64,000 bases of DNA from TMP-24 sp046348855 (GCA_046348855.1 JAXMDK010000002.1:62001-126000), one strand, 5' to 3'. Shown: positions 33,621-42,862, numbered from the stretch's first letter. Translations and numbers: made by a program. The notes: generated from the sequence alone by a model not told the origin.

Positions 33621-35360
33621 TCAGGCGCCGGCGGCGGTCAACATGGCGAAGATCGCCGCGCGTTCGTCATGCACCAGGAGAAGCGCCAGATCGCCGGGGC
33701 CGAGCCGGTCGATGATCTTTCGCGCGCCATCGGCGGGGCTGTCGGCCATCAGCACCTCGACGCCGCCCCGTTCCAGCGCCGCCGCGCGGATCAGCGCCGA
33801 CACCTCGCCGGGCTGGCGGCCACGGAGGTACTTGGGGTTCTCCGCGGCCACCACCACGTCGGGCGCCAGCGCGAAGGCGCCTTCGGTCAGGGCGCGGATG
33901 TCGGCGTCCGAACGGTCGCCGGCGTGGGACAGAAGGACGAACCGCCGCCGCGCCGGAAGCGCGTGCAGCGCCGAGGTCACGGCGGCGATGGAATGGGGGT
34001 TGTGGGCAAAATCGACGAAGACCCGCGCGCCCTTGACCGTGAATTCGTTGGCCCGGCCGGGATTGTCGGCCGGATCGCTGCGGAACGACGCCAGCACTTG
34101 CCGGATCGCCGCATCGGCCAGGCCGAGCGCCCGCGCCGCCAGCGCCGCGCCGAGCGCGTTCTCGATATTGTAGCGCGCCGCCCCGCCCAACGTCAGCGGC
34201 ACCTCGGCCGCCGCGATCAGGCGCACCACGCCCATGCCGTCCGACAGGCAAAGCCAGCCATCCTCCAGCCAGCCGCAGGGCCGCCCCGCCGCCCGCGCCG
34301 CGACGATCTTCGGATTCTGCGGATCGAGAGAGAACCACGCCGCCTGCTCGGACAGGTCTTCGTCCACCGCCGCCACCAACGCCGGATCGTCGGCATTCAG
34401 GACCAGCATCCCGCCCGGCGCCAGCCCGTGACGGACCGCGAGCTTCACCTCGGCCAGTTCTGCGACGGTGTTGATTCCGTATTGGCCCAGATGATCGGCG
34501 GCAACGTTGGTCACGACCGCCGCCCGCGCCCGCGTCACCGGCACGCCCCGGCGCAGGATGCCGCCGCGCGCGACCTCCAGCACCGCAAGTTCGGCCTTGC
34601 CGTCGCGCAAGAGCAGCCGCGCCCCGGCGGGGCCGGAATAGTCGCCCCGGTCGAGGATCGCGTCGCCGACCTTGACGAACTCGGTCGACGACAGGCCGGC
34701 GGTCAGCCCCGCCGCCTGCCCCATCGCCGCGATCAGCCGTGTGGTGGTGGTCTTGCCGTTGGTGCCGGTGACCAGCGCCAGCGGAATGTCGTGCAGCACC
34801 GCCCAGTCGGGTGCGGCCGGCAGGTCGGCGGTTTCCCAGGTCTGCCCGCCGATCCCGTGACCCAGCGTCAGCGCATCGTCGTCCAGCAGCCGGTCGATGC
34901 CGCGATCCGCCGCCTCGTCCAGCAGGGACAGCAGACGCGGATCGGCCTCGGTCGCGGCGACGATGCGCAGGTCGGCGGCCAGACAGGGTAGCCGCGTGCA
35001 GGGCAGGCCCAGCAGTTCCGACGCGGCCAGATACCAGCCGGCCTCGATCACATAGGCGGCGGTGAACAGCTGGTCGGCGGGCGCGGCGACGAACAGGCTC
35101 GCGCCCCCGTCGAACAGGCGGGCGCGGGGTTCCGCGTCGCCCCACCCCATGCCGTCCAGCAGCGCCCGCACCCGGTCCTGCCAGCGGTCCAGCACGTCGC
35201 CCGCCGGCCAGCCGGGGGTCAGCGCATCGCCCACCGCCCCGGTCTGCGGCCCGAAAAGGTTCGGCCCCAGCAGGCGGCGGCAACTGTCTAGGACCAGCCG
35301 CGCATCCTCCGGCAAGGCCAGGACCAGCGCCGCCTGCATCTGCTCCGAACTGGCAGCCAC
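33621..35360 (-). CDS. Mur-ligase family protein in the cyanophycin operon (no ATP-grasp domain)
   Basis: A 579-residue protein. Residues 1 to about 190 match nothing I recognise; the rest is a Mur-ligase module similar to the C-terminal half of CphA, with VTGTNGKTTTTRLIAAM at 197-212, VTNVAADHLGQYGI, NIENALGAALAA and DFAHNPHSIAAV. It lacks the ATP-grasp domain that CphA and CphA2 have. The start is GTG 35360, 4 bp after the cphA stop; ATG 35339 is an alternative. It probably forms or extends an amide bond in cyanophycin metabolism or a related peptide, but the substrate is unknown. Confidence 0.8.
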   Translation of the reverse strand: MAASSEQMQAALVLALPEDARLVLDSCRRLLGPNLFGPQTGAVGDALTPGWPAGDVLDRWQDRVRALLDGMGWGDAEPRARLFDGGASLFVAAPADQLFTAAYVIEAGWYLAASELLGLPCTRLPCLAADLRIVAATEADPRLLSLLDEAADRGIDRLLDDDALTLGHGIGGQTWETADLPAAPDWAVLHDIPLALVTGTNGKTTTTRLIAAMGQAAGLTAGLSSTEFVKVGDAILDRGDYSGPAGARLLLRDGKAELAVLEVARGGILRRGVPVTRARAAVVTNVAADHLGQYGINTVAELAEVKLAVRHGLAPGGMLVLNADDPALVAAVDEDLSEQAAWFSLDPQNPKIVAARAAGRPCGWLEDGWLCLSDGMGVVRLIAAAEVPLTLGGAARYNIENALGAALAARALGLADAAIRQVLASFRSDPADNPGRANEFTVKGARVFVDFAHNPHSIAAVTSALHALPARRRFVLLSHAGDRSDADIRALTEGAFALAPDVVVAAENPKYLRGRQPGEVSALIRAAALERGGVEVLMADSPADGARKIIDRLGPGDLALLLVHDERAAIFAMLTAAGA

Positions 35361-35364
35361 GGGG

Positions 35365-38166
35365 TCAGTCCGCCTCTTCGACCGCGCCGCGCGCCAGCCG
35401 CACCCCGCGTTCGTCGCGGATCAGCTGGTCGCCGCCCGCCAGCAGGTCTTCGAACCCGACGGCGGGGCGGTCGGGCTTGACCGGCGGATGGGCGATGGCT
35501 TCGCGTTCGGCCTTCTTGAAATAGATGATCTGCTTCCACGACCGGGCCAGTTCGTCGGCAAAGACCACCAGCAGATCGCCCGGCCGCGCCGCCGCGAGCC
35601 CGGCCTCGATTGCCTCGACCTCGCTGTCGATCAGGGTGATCTGGGCCTTCTTGACCCCGGCCTTGAGGAGTTCGGCCTTCAGCATCTTCGGCACTTCCAT
35701 CTCGCCCCGCCCGCGCCGGTCATCGTCGGGCTTGAGGAAATAGTGATCGAAATGCCCCGCCAGCTCCTGCGCCGCCGCCACGATATCCTCGTCGCGCCGG
35801 TCGCCGGGCATGGCCGCGACCACCAGCCGGCGGCCCTTCACGTCCAGCCGGTCGGCCAGCCCCGCCATCGCGCCGATGGCAGCGGGGTTGTGGCCATAGT
35901 CGAGGATCACCTTGAACGGATGCTCGTCAAAGACGTTGGTGCGCCCCGGCGCCTGGAAGAAGGACGTGTCGAAGGTCCGCAGCCCGTGGCGGATGTTGTC
36001 GAGATCGAGCCCGAAGGAATAGGCCATCGCGCAGGCGAACATGGCGTTCTGCACATTGTAGAGCGCCTTGCCCTCGATGGTCGCCGGGATCAGGTGCGAC
36101 CACAGGACCGGCAGGTGCAGGCCCTTGGCGTAGATGGTGATCATGTCGCCGTTCATCGCCTTTTCCAGCACGACGGCGCGGCCGCCGGCGCGGATATGTT
36201 CCTTCACCAGCGGATGGTCGGAGTTCATGGTGACATAGCAGATGTGGGTGGCGTGGCAGAAATCGGCCATCCGCAGGCAATGCAGGTCGTCGGCGTTCAG
36301 GACCACCGTGTCGGTGGCGGTCTCGACCACCACCCGCTTGACGACCGCCAGTTCATCGAGCGTGTTGATGCCGCCCATGCCCAGATGGTCGGCGGCCACG
36401 TTCAGGCAGGCCGAGACGTCGCAACGCTGATAGCCGAGGCCGGAGCGCACCAGCCCGCCGCGCGCGGTTTCCATCACCGCGAAATCGACGGACGGATCGC
36501 GCAGCACCATCTGCGCCGAGGCCGGGCCGGTCATGTCGCCCTTCACCGTCAGCTTGCCGTCGACATAGACCCCGTCGGTCGAGGTCATGCCGACGATCCG
36601 GCCCGAGGATTTCATGATGTGGGCCAGCATCCGACTGGTCGTCGTCTTGCCGTTGGTGCCGGTGATCGCGCCGATCGGGATGCGCGACTGGGTGCCTGGC
36701 GGAAAGAGCATGTCCATCACCTTGCCCGACACGTCGCGCGGCTGGCCTTCGGACGGGGCCACATGCATGCGGAAGCCCGGCGCCGCATTCACCTCGACGA
36801 TGGCGCCGCCGATGTCCTTGTAGCTTTTGGTGATGTCGGGCGTCAGGAAATCGACGCCGCCCACGTCAAGCCCCACCGCCTTGATGGTGCGTTCGGCCAT
36901 GTCGCGGTTGTCGGGGTGGCAGACGTCGGTCATGTCGATGGCGGTGCCGCCGGTCGACAGGTTGGCGGTCGAGCGCAGGTAGAAGACCTCGCCCTTCGGC
37001 AGGACCGTCTCGGCGGTGTGGCCGGCGTCGGCCATCAGCCGTTCGGCCTGGGCGTCCAGTTCCAGGTTGGTCAGCACCTTTTCATGCCCGATCCCCCGGC
37101 GCGGATCGCTGTTCACGATGTCGATGAGTTGCGCGATCGTATGCTTGCCGTCACCGACCACATGGCCCGGCACCCGCTTGGCCACGGCGACCAGTTCGCC
37201 GTTCACGACCAGCATCCGGTGATCCATCCCGGTGATGAACTGTTCGACCAGGATACCCCGGCTTTTCGACTGGGCTTTCGCCTCGTGGAAGGCAACCTCG
37301 ACCTGCGCATCCTCGGTCAGGTTGATCGACACGCCGCGCCCGTGGTTGCCGTCGAGCGGCTTGACCACCACCGGATAGCCGATGCGCCGCGCCGCCCGGG
37401 CCGCGTCCGTCGGCGAATAGACCAGGCGCTGCTGGGGAACCGGCAGGCCGAGGTCGTTCAGCATGTTGTGGGTGTCTTCCTTGTCGCAGGAAATCTCGAC
37501 GGCGATGTGCTTGGTCTGGCTGGTGATCGTGGCCTGGATGCGCTGCTGGAACTTGCCGTGCCCGAATTGCACCAGCGAATTGTTGTTGAGGCGAATCCAC
37601 GGGATGTCGCGTTCCTCGGCGGCCTTCACCAGCGATCCGGTCGAGGGTCCGAATTCGCGCCGCTGGGCCGAGAGGATGAAGCTTTTCAGCTCGGCCGGAA
37701 AGTCGAACTCGTCGTCATATTCGTAGTCGGTCAGCTTCTTCACCGCGTCCGGCAAGAGATGCATCAACAGCCGGATCGCCAGCCGCCCGGCATCGAGCCC
37801 GACATCGCGCTGGTGATATTCGTAGACCAGGTTGTACTGACCCGGCACCCCGGTCCCGCGCGTGCGCCCGAAGGTGACGTCGGACCCGGCGGCGCCCTGG
37901 ATTTCCAGCGCCACATGCTCGGCCACATGGCCAAGCCAGGTGCCCTCGCCTTCGCGCAGCCGGCGGATCAGCCCGCCCGGTTCGCGGTAGGAACAGCCAT
38001 GTTCGCGCAGGCCCGGCAGCGCCTCGACCAGTCCGTCGATCCACTGGTCGCCGAGCTTCGCCGAGGGCCAGTCCTCCAGCACTCCCAGATCGACGACATG
38101 CCGTATGACGGGAAAACCCGCCCAGACATTCGGACCGACGAACACGTTGGTCGAGACAATCTTCAT
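35365..38166 (-). CDS. cphA: Cyanophycin synthetase
   Basis: Makes cyanophycin, a polymer with an aspartate backbone and arginine side chains, by ATP-dependent amide bond formation. The 933 residues comprise an N-terminal domain (to about 200), an ATP-grasp domain (about 210-470; YPVVVKPLDGNHGRGVSINL and FITGMDHRMLVVNGELVAVAKRVPGHVVGDG) and a Mur-ligase domain with AITGTNGKTTTSRML at 501-514. It is slightly longer than typical (about 875-900). It starts MKIVSTNVFVGPNVWAGFPVI. It follows cphB and precedes a Mur-ligase paralogue, all on one strand. Confidence 0.96.
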   Translation of the reverse strand: MKIVSTNVFVGPNVWAGFPVIRHVVDLGVLEDWPSAKLGDQWIDGLVEALPGLREHGCSYREPGGLIRRLREGEGTWLGHVAEHVALEIQGAAGSDVTFGRTRGTGVPGQYNLVYEYHQRDVGLDAGRLAIRLLMHLLPDAVKKLTDYEYDDEFDFPAELKSFILSAQRREFGPSTGSLVKAAEERDIPWIRLNNNSLVQFGHGKFQQRIQATITSQTKHIAVEISCDKEDTHNMLNDLGLPVPQQRLVYSPTDAARAARRIGYPVVVKPLDGNHGRGVSINLTEDAQVEVAFHEAKAQSKSRGILVEQFITGMDHRMLVVNGELVAVAKRVPGHVVGDGKHTIAQLIDIVNSDPRRGIGHEKVLTNLELDAQAERLMADAGHTAETVLPKGEVFYLRSTANLSTGGTAIDMTDVCHPDNRDMAERTIKAVGLDVGGVDFLTPDITKSYKDIGGAIVEVNAAPGFRMHVAPSEGQPRDVSGKVMDMLFPPGTQSRIPIGAITGTNGKTTTSRMLAHIMKSSGRIVGMTSTDGVYVDGKLTVKGDMTGPASAQMVLRDPSVDFAVMETARGGLVRSGLGYQRCDVSACLNVAADHLGMGGINTLDELAVVKRVVVETATDTVVLNADDLHCLRMADFCHATHICYVTMNSDHPLVKEHIRAGGRAVVLEKAMNGDMITIYAKGLHLPVLWSHLIPATIEGKALYNVQNAMFACAMAYSFGLDLDNIRHGLRTFDTSFFQAPGRTNVFDEHPFKVILDYGHNPAAIGAMAGLADRLDVKGRRLVVAAMPGDRRDEDIVAAAQELAGHFDHYFLKPDDDRRGRGEMEVPKMLKAELLKAGVKKAQITLIDSEVEAIEAGLAAARPGDLLVVFADELARSWKQIIYFKKAEREAIAHPPVKPDRPAVGFEDLLAGGDQLIRDERGVRLARGAVEEAD

Positions 38167-38194
38167 GGGCGGGTCTCCTTCCTGTCAGGCTTTT

Positions 38195-39046
38195 CTATTG
38201 TGGTCTGCCCTGCCCCGGCTGGTTCGGCAAAGCGCAGAAGGCGGCATGGTCGTCCGGCGGATAGGCATGGCGGCCGACCAGATCATAGCGGCAGCCTTCG
38301 CCCATCACGTCGACCTTCAGGCCCAGAAGGGTCAGCGCCTGTCCCGGCCGCGCCTCCCACATCGACGAATGGCTGAGGTTCGCGGCATCGACCACCGTGA
38401 CGGTGCCGGCGCCCACCACCTCGAACACCCCGTCGGGGCCGATGAAGGCGGCGGTATCCTCGTCGATGCCGAGACCGATCAGGAACGGATTGTAGCTTGC
38501 CGCCGCCAGGAGCCGGCCCAGCCGGTTCCGCTGGGTGAAATGCTGGTCGATGATGACCGCGTTGGTCAGGCCGAGGCCGGGCGCAAGGCTGACCGCGCCT
38601 TCGGCCGGGGCGGAATTGCTGTCGCCGCCGGCGATCATGTGTTCGGACATGATCGAGGCGCCGGCCGAGGTGCCGGCGACCGGAATGCCCGCGGCGTTGC
38701 GGCGGCGGATGCGCTGGGCGATGCCGGTGCCGCCGAGGATGGTGGACAGGCGCAACTGGTTGCCGCCGGTCAGGAAGATGCCGGTGGCCTTGTCCAGCAT
38801 GTCGAGATAGCGGGGATTGTCGCAATCCGCCCGGCTGGTGATCGGCAGGAAATCGACCTCGGCCGCGCCCAGGTCGCGGAACAGCCGGTTATAGTCGGAC
38901 CCGGTGGTTTCCAGCTCGGAGGCGGTCGGGATGACCACGATGTCGGACCCCGCGCCGCCGGACAGTTCGACGAAGCGCCGGTGGATGCGGCGTTCCTTCG
39001 CCCGATCCTCGCCGCCACCGATGGGGATGATGAAGCCGCGATCCAT
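38195..39046 (-). CDS. cphB: Cyanophycinase
   Basis: An exopeptidase of the S51 type that cuts cyanophycin into beta-Asp-Arg dipeptides. The 283 residues start MDRGFIIPIGGGEDR. The catalytic Ser127 is in VAGTSAGASIMSE; FLTGGNQLRL and GIDEDTAAFIGPDG are family signatures. It precedes cphA by 28 bp. The start at 39046 is preferred because family members begin at this residue; ATG 39073 is possible. A pair of identical 11-bp sequences lies upstream. The dipeptidase that finishes degradation (IaaA/IadA type) is not in the window. Confidence 0.93.
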   Translation of the reverse strand: MDRGFIIPIGGGEDRAKERRIHRRFVELSGGAGSDIVVIPTASELETTGSDYNRLFRDLGAAEVDFLPITSRADCDNPRYLDMLDKATGIFLTGGNQLRLSTILGGTGIAQRIRRRNAAGIPVAGTSAGASIMSEHMIAGGDSNSAPAEGAVSLAPGLGLTNAVIIDQHFTQRNRLGRLLAAASYNPFLIGLGIDEDTAAFIGPDGVFEVVGAGTVTVVDAANLSHSSMWEARPGQALTLLGLKVDVMGEGCRYDLVGRHAYPPDDHAAFCALPNQPGQGRPQ

Positions 39047-39078
39047 ATTCGCATTGACACGTGCCGGGCACATTCCGT

Positions 39079-39120
39079 TTGCGTATCCCAAGAGCGCCGT
39101 TGAAGGCTGTTGCGTATCCC
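39079..39120 (-). promoter_or_regulatory. Direct repeat GGGATACGCAA upstream of the cyanophycin operon
   Basis: Two identical 11-mers at 39079-39089 and 39110-39120 (GGGATACGCAA on the minus strand) are spaced 31 bp apart, three helical turns. They lie 33 to 74 bp upstream of the chosen cphB start, in the gap before opgH. This placement suits a regulator binding site. Confidence 0.4.
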
Positions 39121-39239
39121 CCCAAGCCATCCGCCCGCCACCGGGACGGGGACGGCACCCCCGATGGCTCCACTCTGGCGAAGCCGGCGACGGCCCGCAA
39201 GGGGGGATTATTGCAGGCGGAAACGACGGACGGTGCGGC

Positions 39240-41063
39240 TCAGACGCCGACCGGCTGGCGGGCAGCGTCGGCGCCGGGCGCGGCGTCGGGCTGCGGGGCG
39301 GGCCCCTGCCAGCGGGCGAGAACCTGGTCGTGCAGGCGCAGGATCGGCGGCGCATCCAGTTCCTGCGGCGTGGTGAACAGCCGGACCCTGCCCGGCCGCG
39401 CCGGCAACGCCGGCAGCGAGGTGCGGGCGATCAGCACCGGCGCCAGGATCATCGGCACCACCACCGGCAACACCCACCAGAAGATGTGGGTGGTCAGGAA
39501 ATGGGCGATGACGAGGCCCAGCACCCCGAAGAAGACGATGAAGCGGCTGGCCTCCCACGCCTCGGCCAGCGACAGGTCGGCGCCGCCGCGGCGGTTCGCC
39601 GGCCAGCCGCCGTCGCGGCCCATCAGCACCTGCACGACCGACCGGGTCTGGTAGGCCATCAGCACCGGGGCGAGCAGGCTGAGCAGCACGAAGTCCGACA
39701 GGACCGACTTCAGCGCCGCCCCGGTCCCGCCGAAGCCGCGGCTGCGCCCGGTCAGGATCGCCTCGGCGGCGGTCAGGAGCTTGGGCATGATCAAGAGGCC
39801 GAAGATGCCGATCGACAGGCCGATGGCCTTGGCGGTCTCGTCGCTGGGAAAGACCGGAAACAGCTGGTAGGGATCGGGGAAATAGTTGGGCGGCGGCTGG
39901 GTCATCCGGTCGGCGATGACGCTGATCAGGAACAGCGCCCACAGGACCGGCGCGACATAGGCAAAGACGCCCTGCATGAAGACGAACCGGCTCCAGCTGC
40001 GCAGGCCGGGGGCCATCAGCACCCGGACGTGCTGGAGATTGCCCTGGCACCAGCGCCGGTCGCGCTTGGCATGTTCGACGACGCTTTCGGGGCCTTCCTC
40101 GTAGGAGCCCTTGAGGTCGGTATCCAGCCGGACTGTCCAGCCGCCGCGCGCCAGAAGCGCCGCCTCGACATAATCGTGGCTGAGGATATGGCCGCCGAAG
40201 GGCGGCGGCCCGGACAGCACCGGCAGCCCGCAGCATTCGGCGAAGGCCTTGACCCGCACCAGCGCATTGTGCCCCCAGAACGGCCCGGTATTGCCCTGCA
40301 GCCGCGACAGGCCGCGCGAAAATACCGGCGAGAAGAAGGCGGCGGCAAACTGCATCACCCGGCCGAAGACCGAACTGGCGCGCACCACCACCGGCAGGGT
40401 CTGCAGCAGGCCGAGGCCCGGCTCGGCCTCCATCCGGCGAACCATCTCCACCAGCGTCGCGCCTTCCATCAGGCTGTCGGCGTCAAGGATCAGCGCATAG
40501 TCGTAGGCTCCGCCCGACCGGGCGAAGAAATCCTCGATGTTGCCGGCCTTGCGCCCGGTGTTCACGGTCCGGCGGCGGTAGAAAAGCCGCCCCTCGCCGC
40601 CCGTGTCGGCCATCAGCCGCGCGAACCACAGTTCTTCGTTGCGGGCGAGGTTCGGGTCGCGGGTATCGGACAGGATCGCATAGTGGACGGTTGCGTCGGT
40701 CGCCTCGCCCACCGACTGCATGATCGCCGCCACCCGGGCGAACGTCACCACCGGGTCTTCGTTGCAGATCGGCACCAGCACGACGGTCCGGCCCTTGATC
40801 GGGCCTTCGTGGCGCCGCACCACCGGCGGCAGCCACTTCAGCCCGATCAGGCCGAGCGAGGCGCCCCAGGCCAGCCAGCAGGTCGACAGGAACAGGAACA
40901 GTGAACTGACCAGCGCCAGCGGCGTCAGGCCGTTGGCGGCCGTATATTGCAGGAACAGCGCCGCCGCCCAGGCCCCGGTCAGCACCGCGGCGACAAAGGC
41001 CACGGTACGCAGAACCAGCACCCCGACCGGCGCATCGGCGCGGCCGTGCAGGGGGCCGGGCAT
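39240..41063 (-). CDS. opgH: Glucans biosynthesis glucosyltransferase H
   Basis: An inner-membrane family-2 glycosyltransferase that builds the beta-1,2-glucan backbone of osmoregulated periplasmic glucans. It has 607 residues. An N-terminal membrane segment (VAFVAAVLTGAWAAALFL) is followed by VVLVPICNEDP, YAILSDT, LILDADSLM and the KRDRRWCQGNLQH motif (R-x-x-R-W type), then several C-terminal membrane spans. It is shorter at the N-terminus than the E. coli protein. A 66-residue ORF in the same frame precedes it, separated by a single TGA. Confidence 0.93.
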   Translation of the reverse strand: MPGPLHGRADAPVGVLVLRTVAFVAAVLTGAWAAALFLQYTAANGLTPLALVSSLFLFLSTCWLAWGASLGLIGLKWLPPVVRRHEGPIKGRTVVLVPICNEDPVVTFARVAAIMQSVGEATDATVHYAILSDTRDPNLARNEELWFARLMADTGGEGRLFYRRRTVNTGRKAGNIEDFFARSGGAYDYALILDADSLMEGATLVEMVRRMEAEPGLGLLQTLPVVVRASSVFGRVMQFAAAFFSPVFSRGLSRLQGNTGPFWGHNALVRVKAFAECCGLPVLSGPPPFGGHILSHDYVEAALLARGGWTVRLDTDLKGSYEEGPESVVEHAKRDRRWCQGNLQHVRVLMAPGLRSWSRFVFMQGVFAYVAPVLWALFLISVIADRMTQPPPNYFPDPYQLFPVFPSDETAKAIGLSIGIFGLLIMPKLLTAAEAILTGRSRGFGGTGAALKSVLSDFVLLSLLAPVLMAYQTRSVVQVLMGRDGGWPANRRGGADLSLAEAWEASRFIVFFGVLGLVIAHFLTTHIFWWVLPVVVPMILAPVLIARTSLPALPARPGRVRLFTTPQELDAPPILRLHDQVLARWQGPAPQPDAAPGADAARQPVGV

Positions 41064-41066
41064 GGC

Positions 41067-41267
41067 TCAGACCCCGGCAGACTGCTGGCGGCTGGCGGCG
41101 AAGAGTCGCAGAGAGGACAACAGCGGCAGCGGACGCTCGATCACCTGAGTCGGCATGGCAAGCGGCGCGTCGGGCAGCCGGCCCGCCGCCAGCCGCAGCA
41201 CCCGGTCCTGTTCGGCCGCATCGACGATCACCGCGTCGCCGTTCATTATCGGACCGTTCATCATCAT
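41067..41267 (-). CDS. Small 66-residue protein between opgG and opgH
   Basis: The ATG at 41267 overlaps the opgG stop (ATGA), and the TGA lies 3 bp before the opgH ATG, in the same frame as opgH. This tight fit argues for a real gene. The sequence (MMMNGPIMNGDAVIVDAAEQ... LAMPTQVIERPLPLLSSLRLF) resembles nothing I can name with certainty. The LAMPTQ region recalls the cytoplasmic N-terminal tail of longer OpgH proteins. It may be a detached OpgH N-terminal segment, or an opgH read broken by one stop. Confidence 0.6.
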   Translation of the reverse strand: MMMNGPIMNGDAVIVDAAEQDRVLRLAAGRLPDAPLAMPTQVIERPLPLLSSLRLFAASRQQSAGV

Positions 41268-42862
41268 GGCTTCACCCACTGGCACATCCAGATTTCCGAC
41301 AGTTTCTTCTCATAGCCCGCAACATGGGCCGAAATCTCGCACACAACCCCCTGTTCAGAGGCGATATCCATAACCAGCCGCCAGGTATCGGTTCCGTCGA
41401 TCTTGTGCAGGGTGACGACGTCGGTCTTGCCGTTGGTCACGGTGACGACCGGCTTGATGTCGGCATTGTCACCTGGCAGACGTCCCAGCAGCCCGCCCTG
41501 GAAGTCGATGGCGTATTTGCGTGTGTCGGGCGGATTGTCAAGACCCGCCGGCCCGCCAATGCCCGTCCTGGTGGCCACGACGATGGCGCGCGGGTCGGTT
41601 TCGGCGGGGGGCAGCTTACCCCAGTGCAGCCGATAGGCTATTTCCAGCATGTCGCCGGGCGCCGGTTTGTGTTCGGGCACCCAGTAGGCAACGATGTTGT
41701 CGTGGGTTTCGAGGTTCGAGGGAATCTCGACCAGACGGATGGCGCCGGCACCCCAGTCGCCGATCGGCTCGACATCGACCGAGGGGCGGCGTTCGTAGTG
41801 GGATTCGTCATCCTCATAGGCCGCGAACGATCGTTCACGCTGCATCAGGCCGAAACGCTGCGGGCGCTTTTCCTCGAAGTAGGAGCTGGCCAGCTGCAGC
41901 GGATTGTTCAGCGGCCGCCAGATCACATCGCCGTCGGCGCGCACCACACGCAGCCCGTCGCTGTCGTGGACCTGATGGCGGTAGTCGTCGAACCGCGAAC
42001 GGTTGTTGTCCGAGAAGAGGAACATCGAGGTCAGGGGCGCGATGCCCAACTCCTCGACCGCGGCGCGGAAGAAGATGCGGGCCGTCACCTCGACCGTGGT
42101 GTCGGCGCCCGGGGTGATGACGAAGCGGTAGGCGCCGGTCACGCTGGTGCTGTCGAGCGCGGCAAAGACCGTCACCGTCTGGTCGCCCGGCGCCGGGCGC
42201 TGCATCCAGAAGGCGGTGAACTTGGGGAATTCCTCGGCCGTCGACAGGCCGGTGTTGATCGCCAGCCCGCGCGCCGACATGCCATAGGCATTGTCCTGGC
42301 CGAGCGCCCGGAAGTAGCTGGCGCCCACGAACGAGATGACTTCGTCGAACACGTCGAGCCGGTTCAGCGGGTAATAGAGCTTGACCCCCGCGACCCCCGG
42401 CAGGGTGAAGTTCGCCGGCACCTTCTGCGCCAGCTGGTGGCGATATTCGAAATCGCTGGTGGTGAAGGCCATCGGCGTCGCCTTGCCGCCGGCGACCTCG
42501 TAGACCAGCACCGGCTCCTTGAACAGCCAGCCGACGTGGAACGGCACCAGATGCCAGTCCATGCCCGGATCGGCCCAGCGAGTGCGGCTGGGGGCGAACT
42601 GGATCAGCTTGTATTCGTCGTAGGTCAGTTGCGCCAGGAAGTCCGGCAGCGCGACCGGCGCGGGGCTCGCCCCCTTGGCGCTGTTCTGCATCATCGCGGT
42701 CAGCACGTCGAAGTCGAATGGCGCCGGCTGCGGCAGGACCACCTCGCCGGTGGTGGCGCTGTCGGCCAGCAGGGATGTCGGCAGCGCGGTCGTCGTCATC
42801 AGCGCGCCAAGTGCCACACCGCGCGTCAGGACCGCGCGCCGCGAGACAAGTTGTTTGTTCAT
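41264..42862 (-). CDS. opgG: Glucan biosynthesis protein G, Tat-exported
   Basis: A periplasmic protein needed for backbone branching and release of osmoregulated glucans. It has 532 residues. The N-terminus MNKQLVSRRAVLTRGVALGALMTTTALPTSLLA is a twin-arginine signal (SRRAVL followed by a hydrophobic stretch), more like OpgD than Sec-exported E. coli OpgG. PAPFDFDVLTAMMQNSAKG begins the mature domain; YFRALGQDNAYGMSARGLAIN and EEFPKFTAFWMQRPA are conserved. The ATG at 42862 has GGGAAG upstream; a GTG two codons earlier is in frame. It is first of the opgG-small ORF-opgH unit. Confidence 0.92.
   Translation of the reverse strand: MNKQLVSRRAVLTRGVALGALMTTTALPTSLLADSATTGEVVLPQPAPFDFDVLTAMMQNSAKGASPAPVALPDFLAQLTYDEYKLIQFAPSRTRWADPGMDWHLVPFHVGWLFKEPVLVYEVAGGKATPMAFTTSDFEYRHQLAQKVPANFTLPGVAGVKLYYPLNRLDVFDEVISFVGASYFRALGQDNAYGMSARGLAINTGLSTAEEFPKFTAFWMQRPAPGDQTVTVFAALDSTSVTGAYRFVITPGADTTVEVTARIFFRAAVEELGIAPLTSMFLFSDNNRSRFDDYRHQVHDSDGLRVVRADGDVIWRPLNNPLQLASSYFEEKRPQRFGLMQRERSFAAYEDDESHYERRPSVDVEPIGDWGAGAIRLVEIPSNLETHDNIVAYWVPEHKPAPGDMLEIAYRLHWGKLPPAETDPRAIVVATRTGIGGPAGLDNPPDTRKYAIDFQGGLLGRLPGDNADIKPVVTVTNGKTDVVTLHKIDGTDTWRLVMDIASEQGVVCEISAHVAGYEKKLSEIWMCQWVKP

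Noticed and set aside
35062..38376. A 1104-codon open frame opposite cphA
   Set aside because: Antisense shadow of cyanophycin synthetase: no domain, skewed His/Arg/Asp composition, no ribosome binding site.
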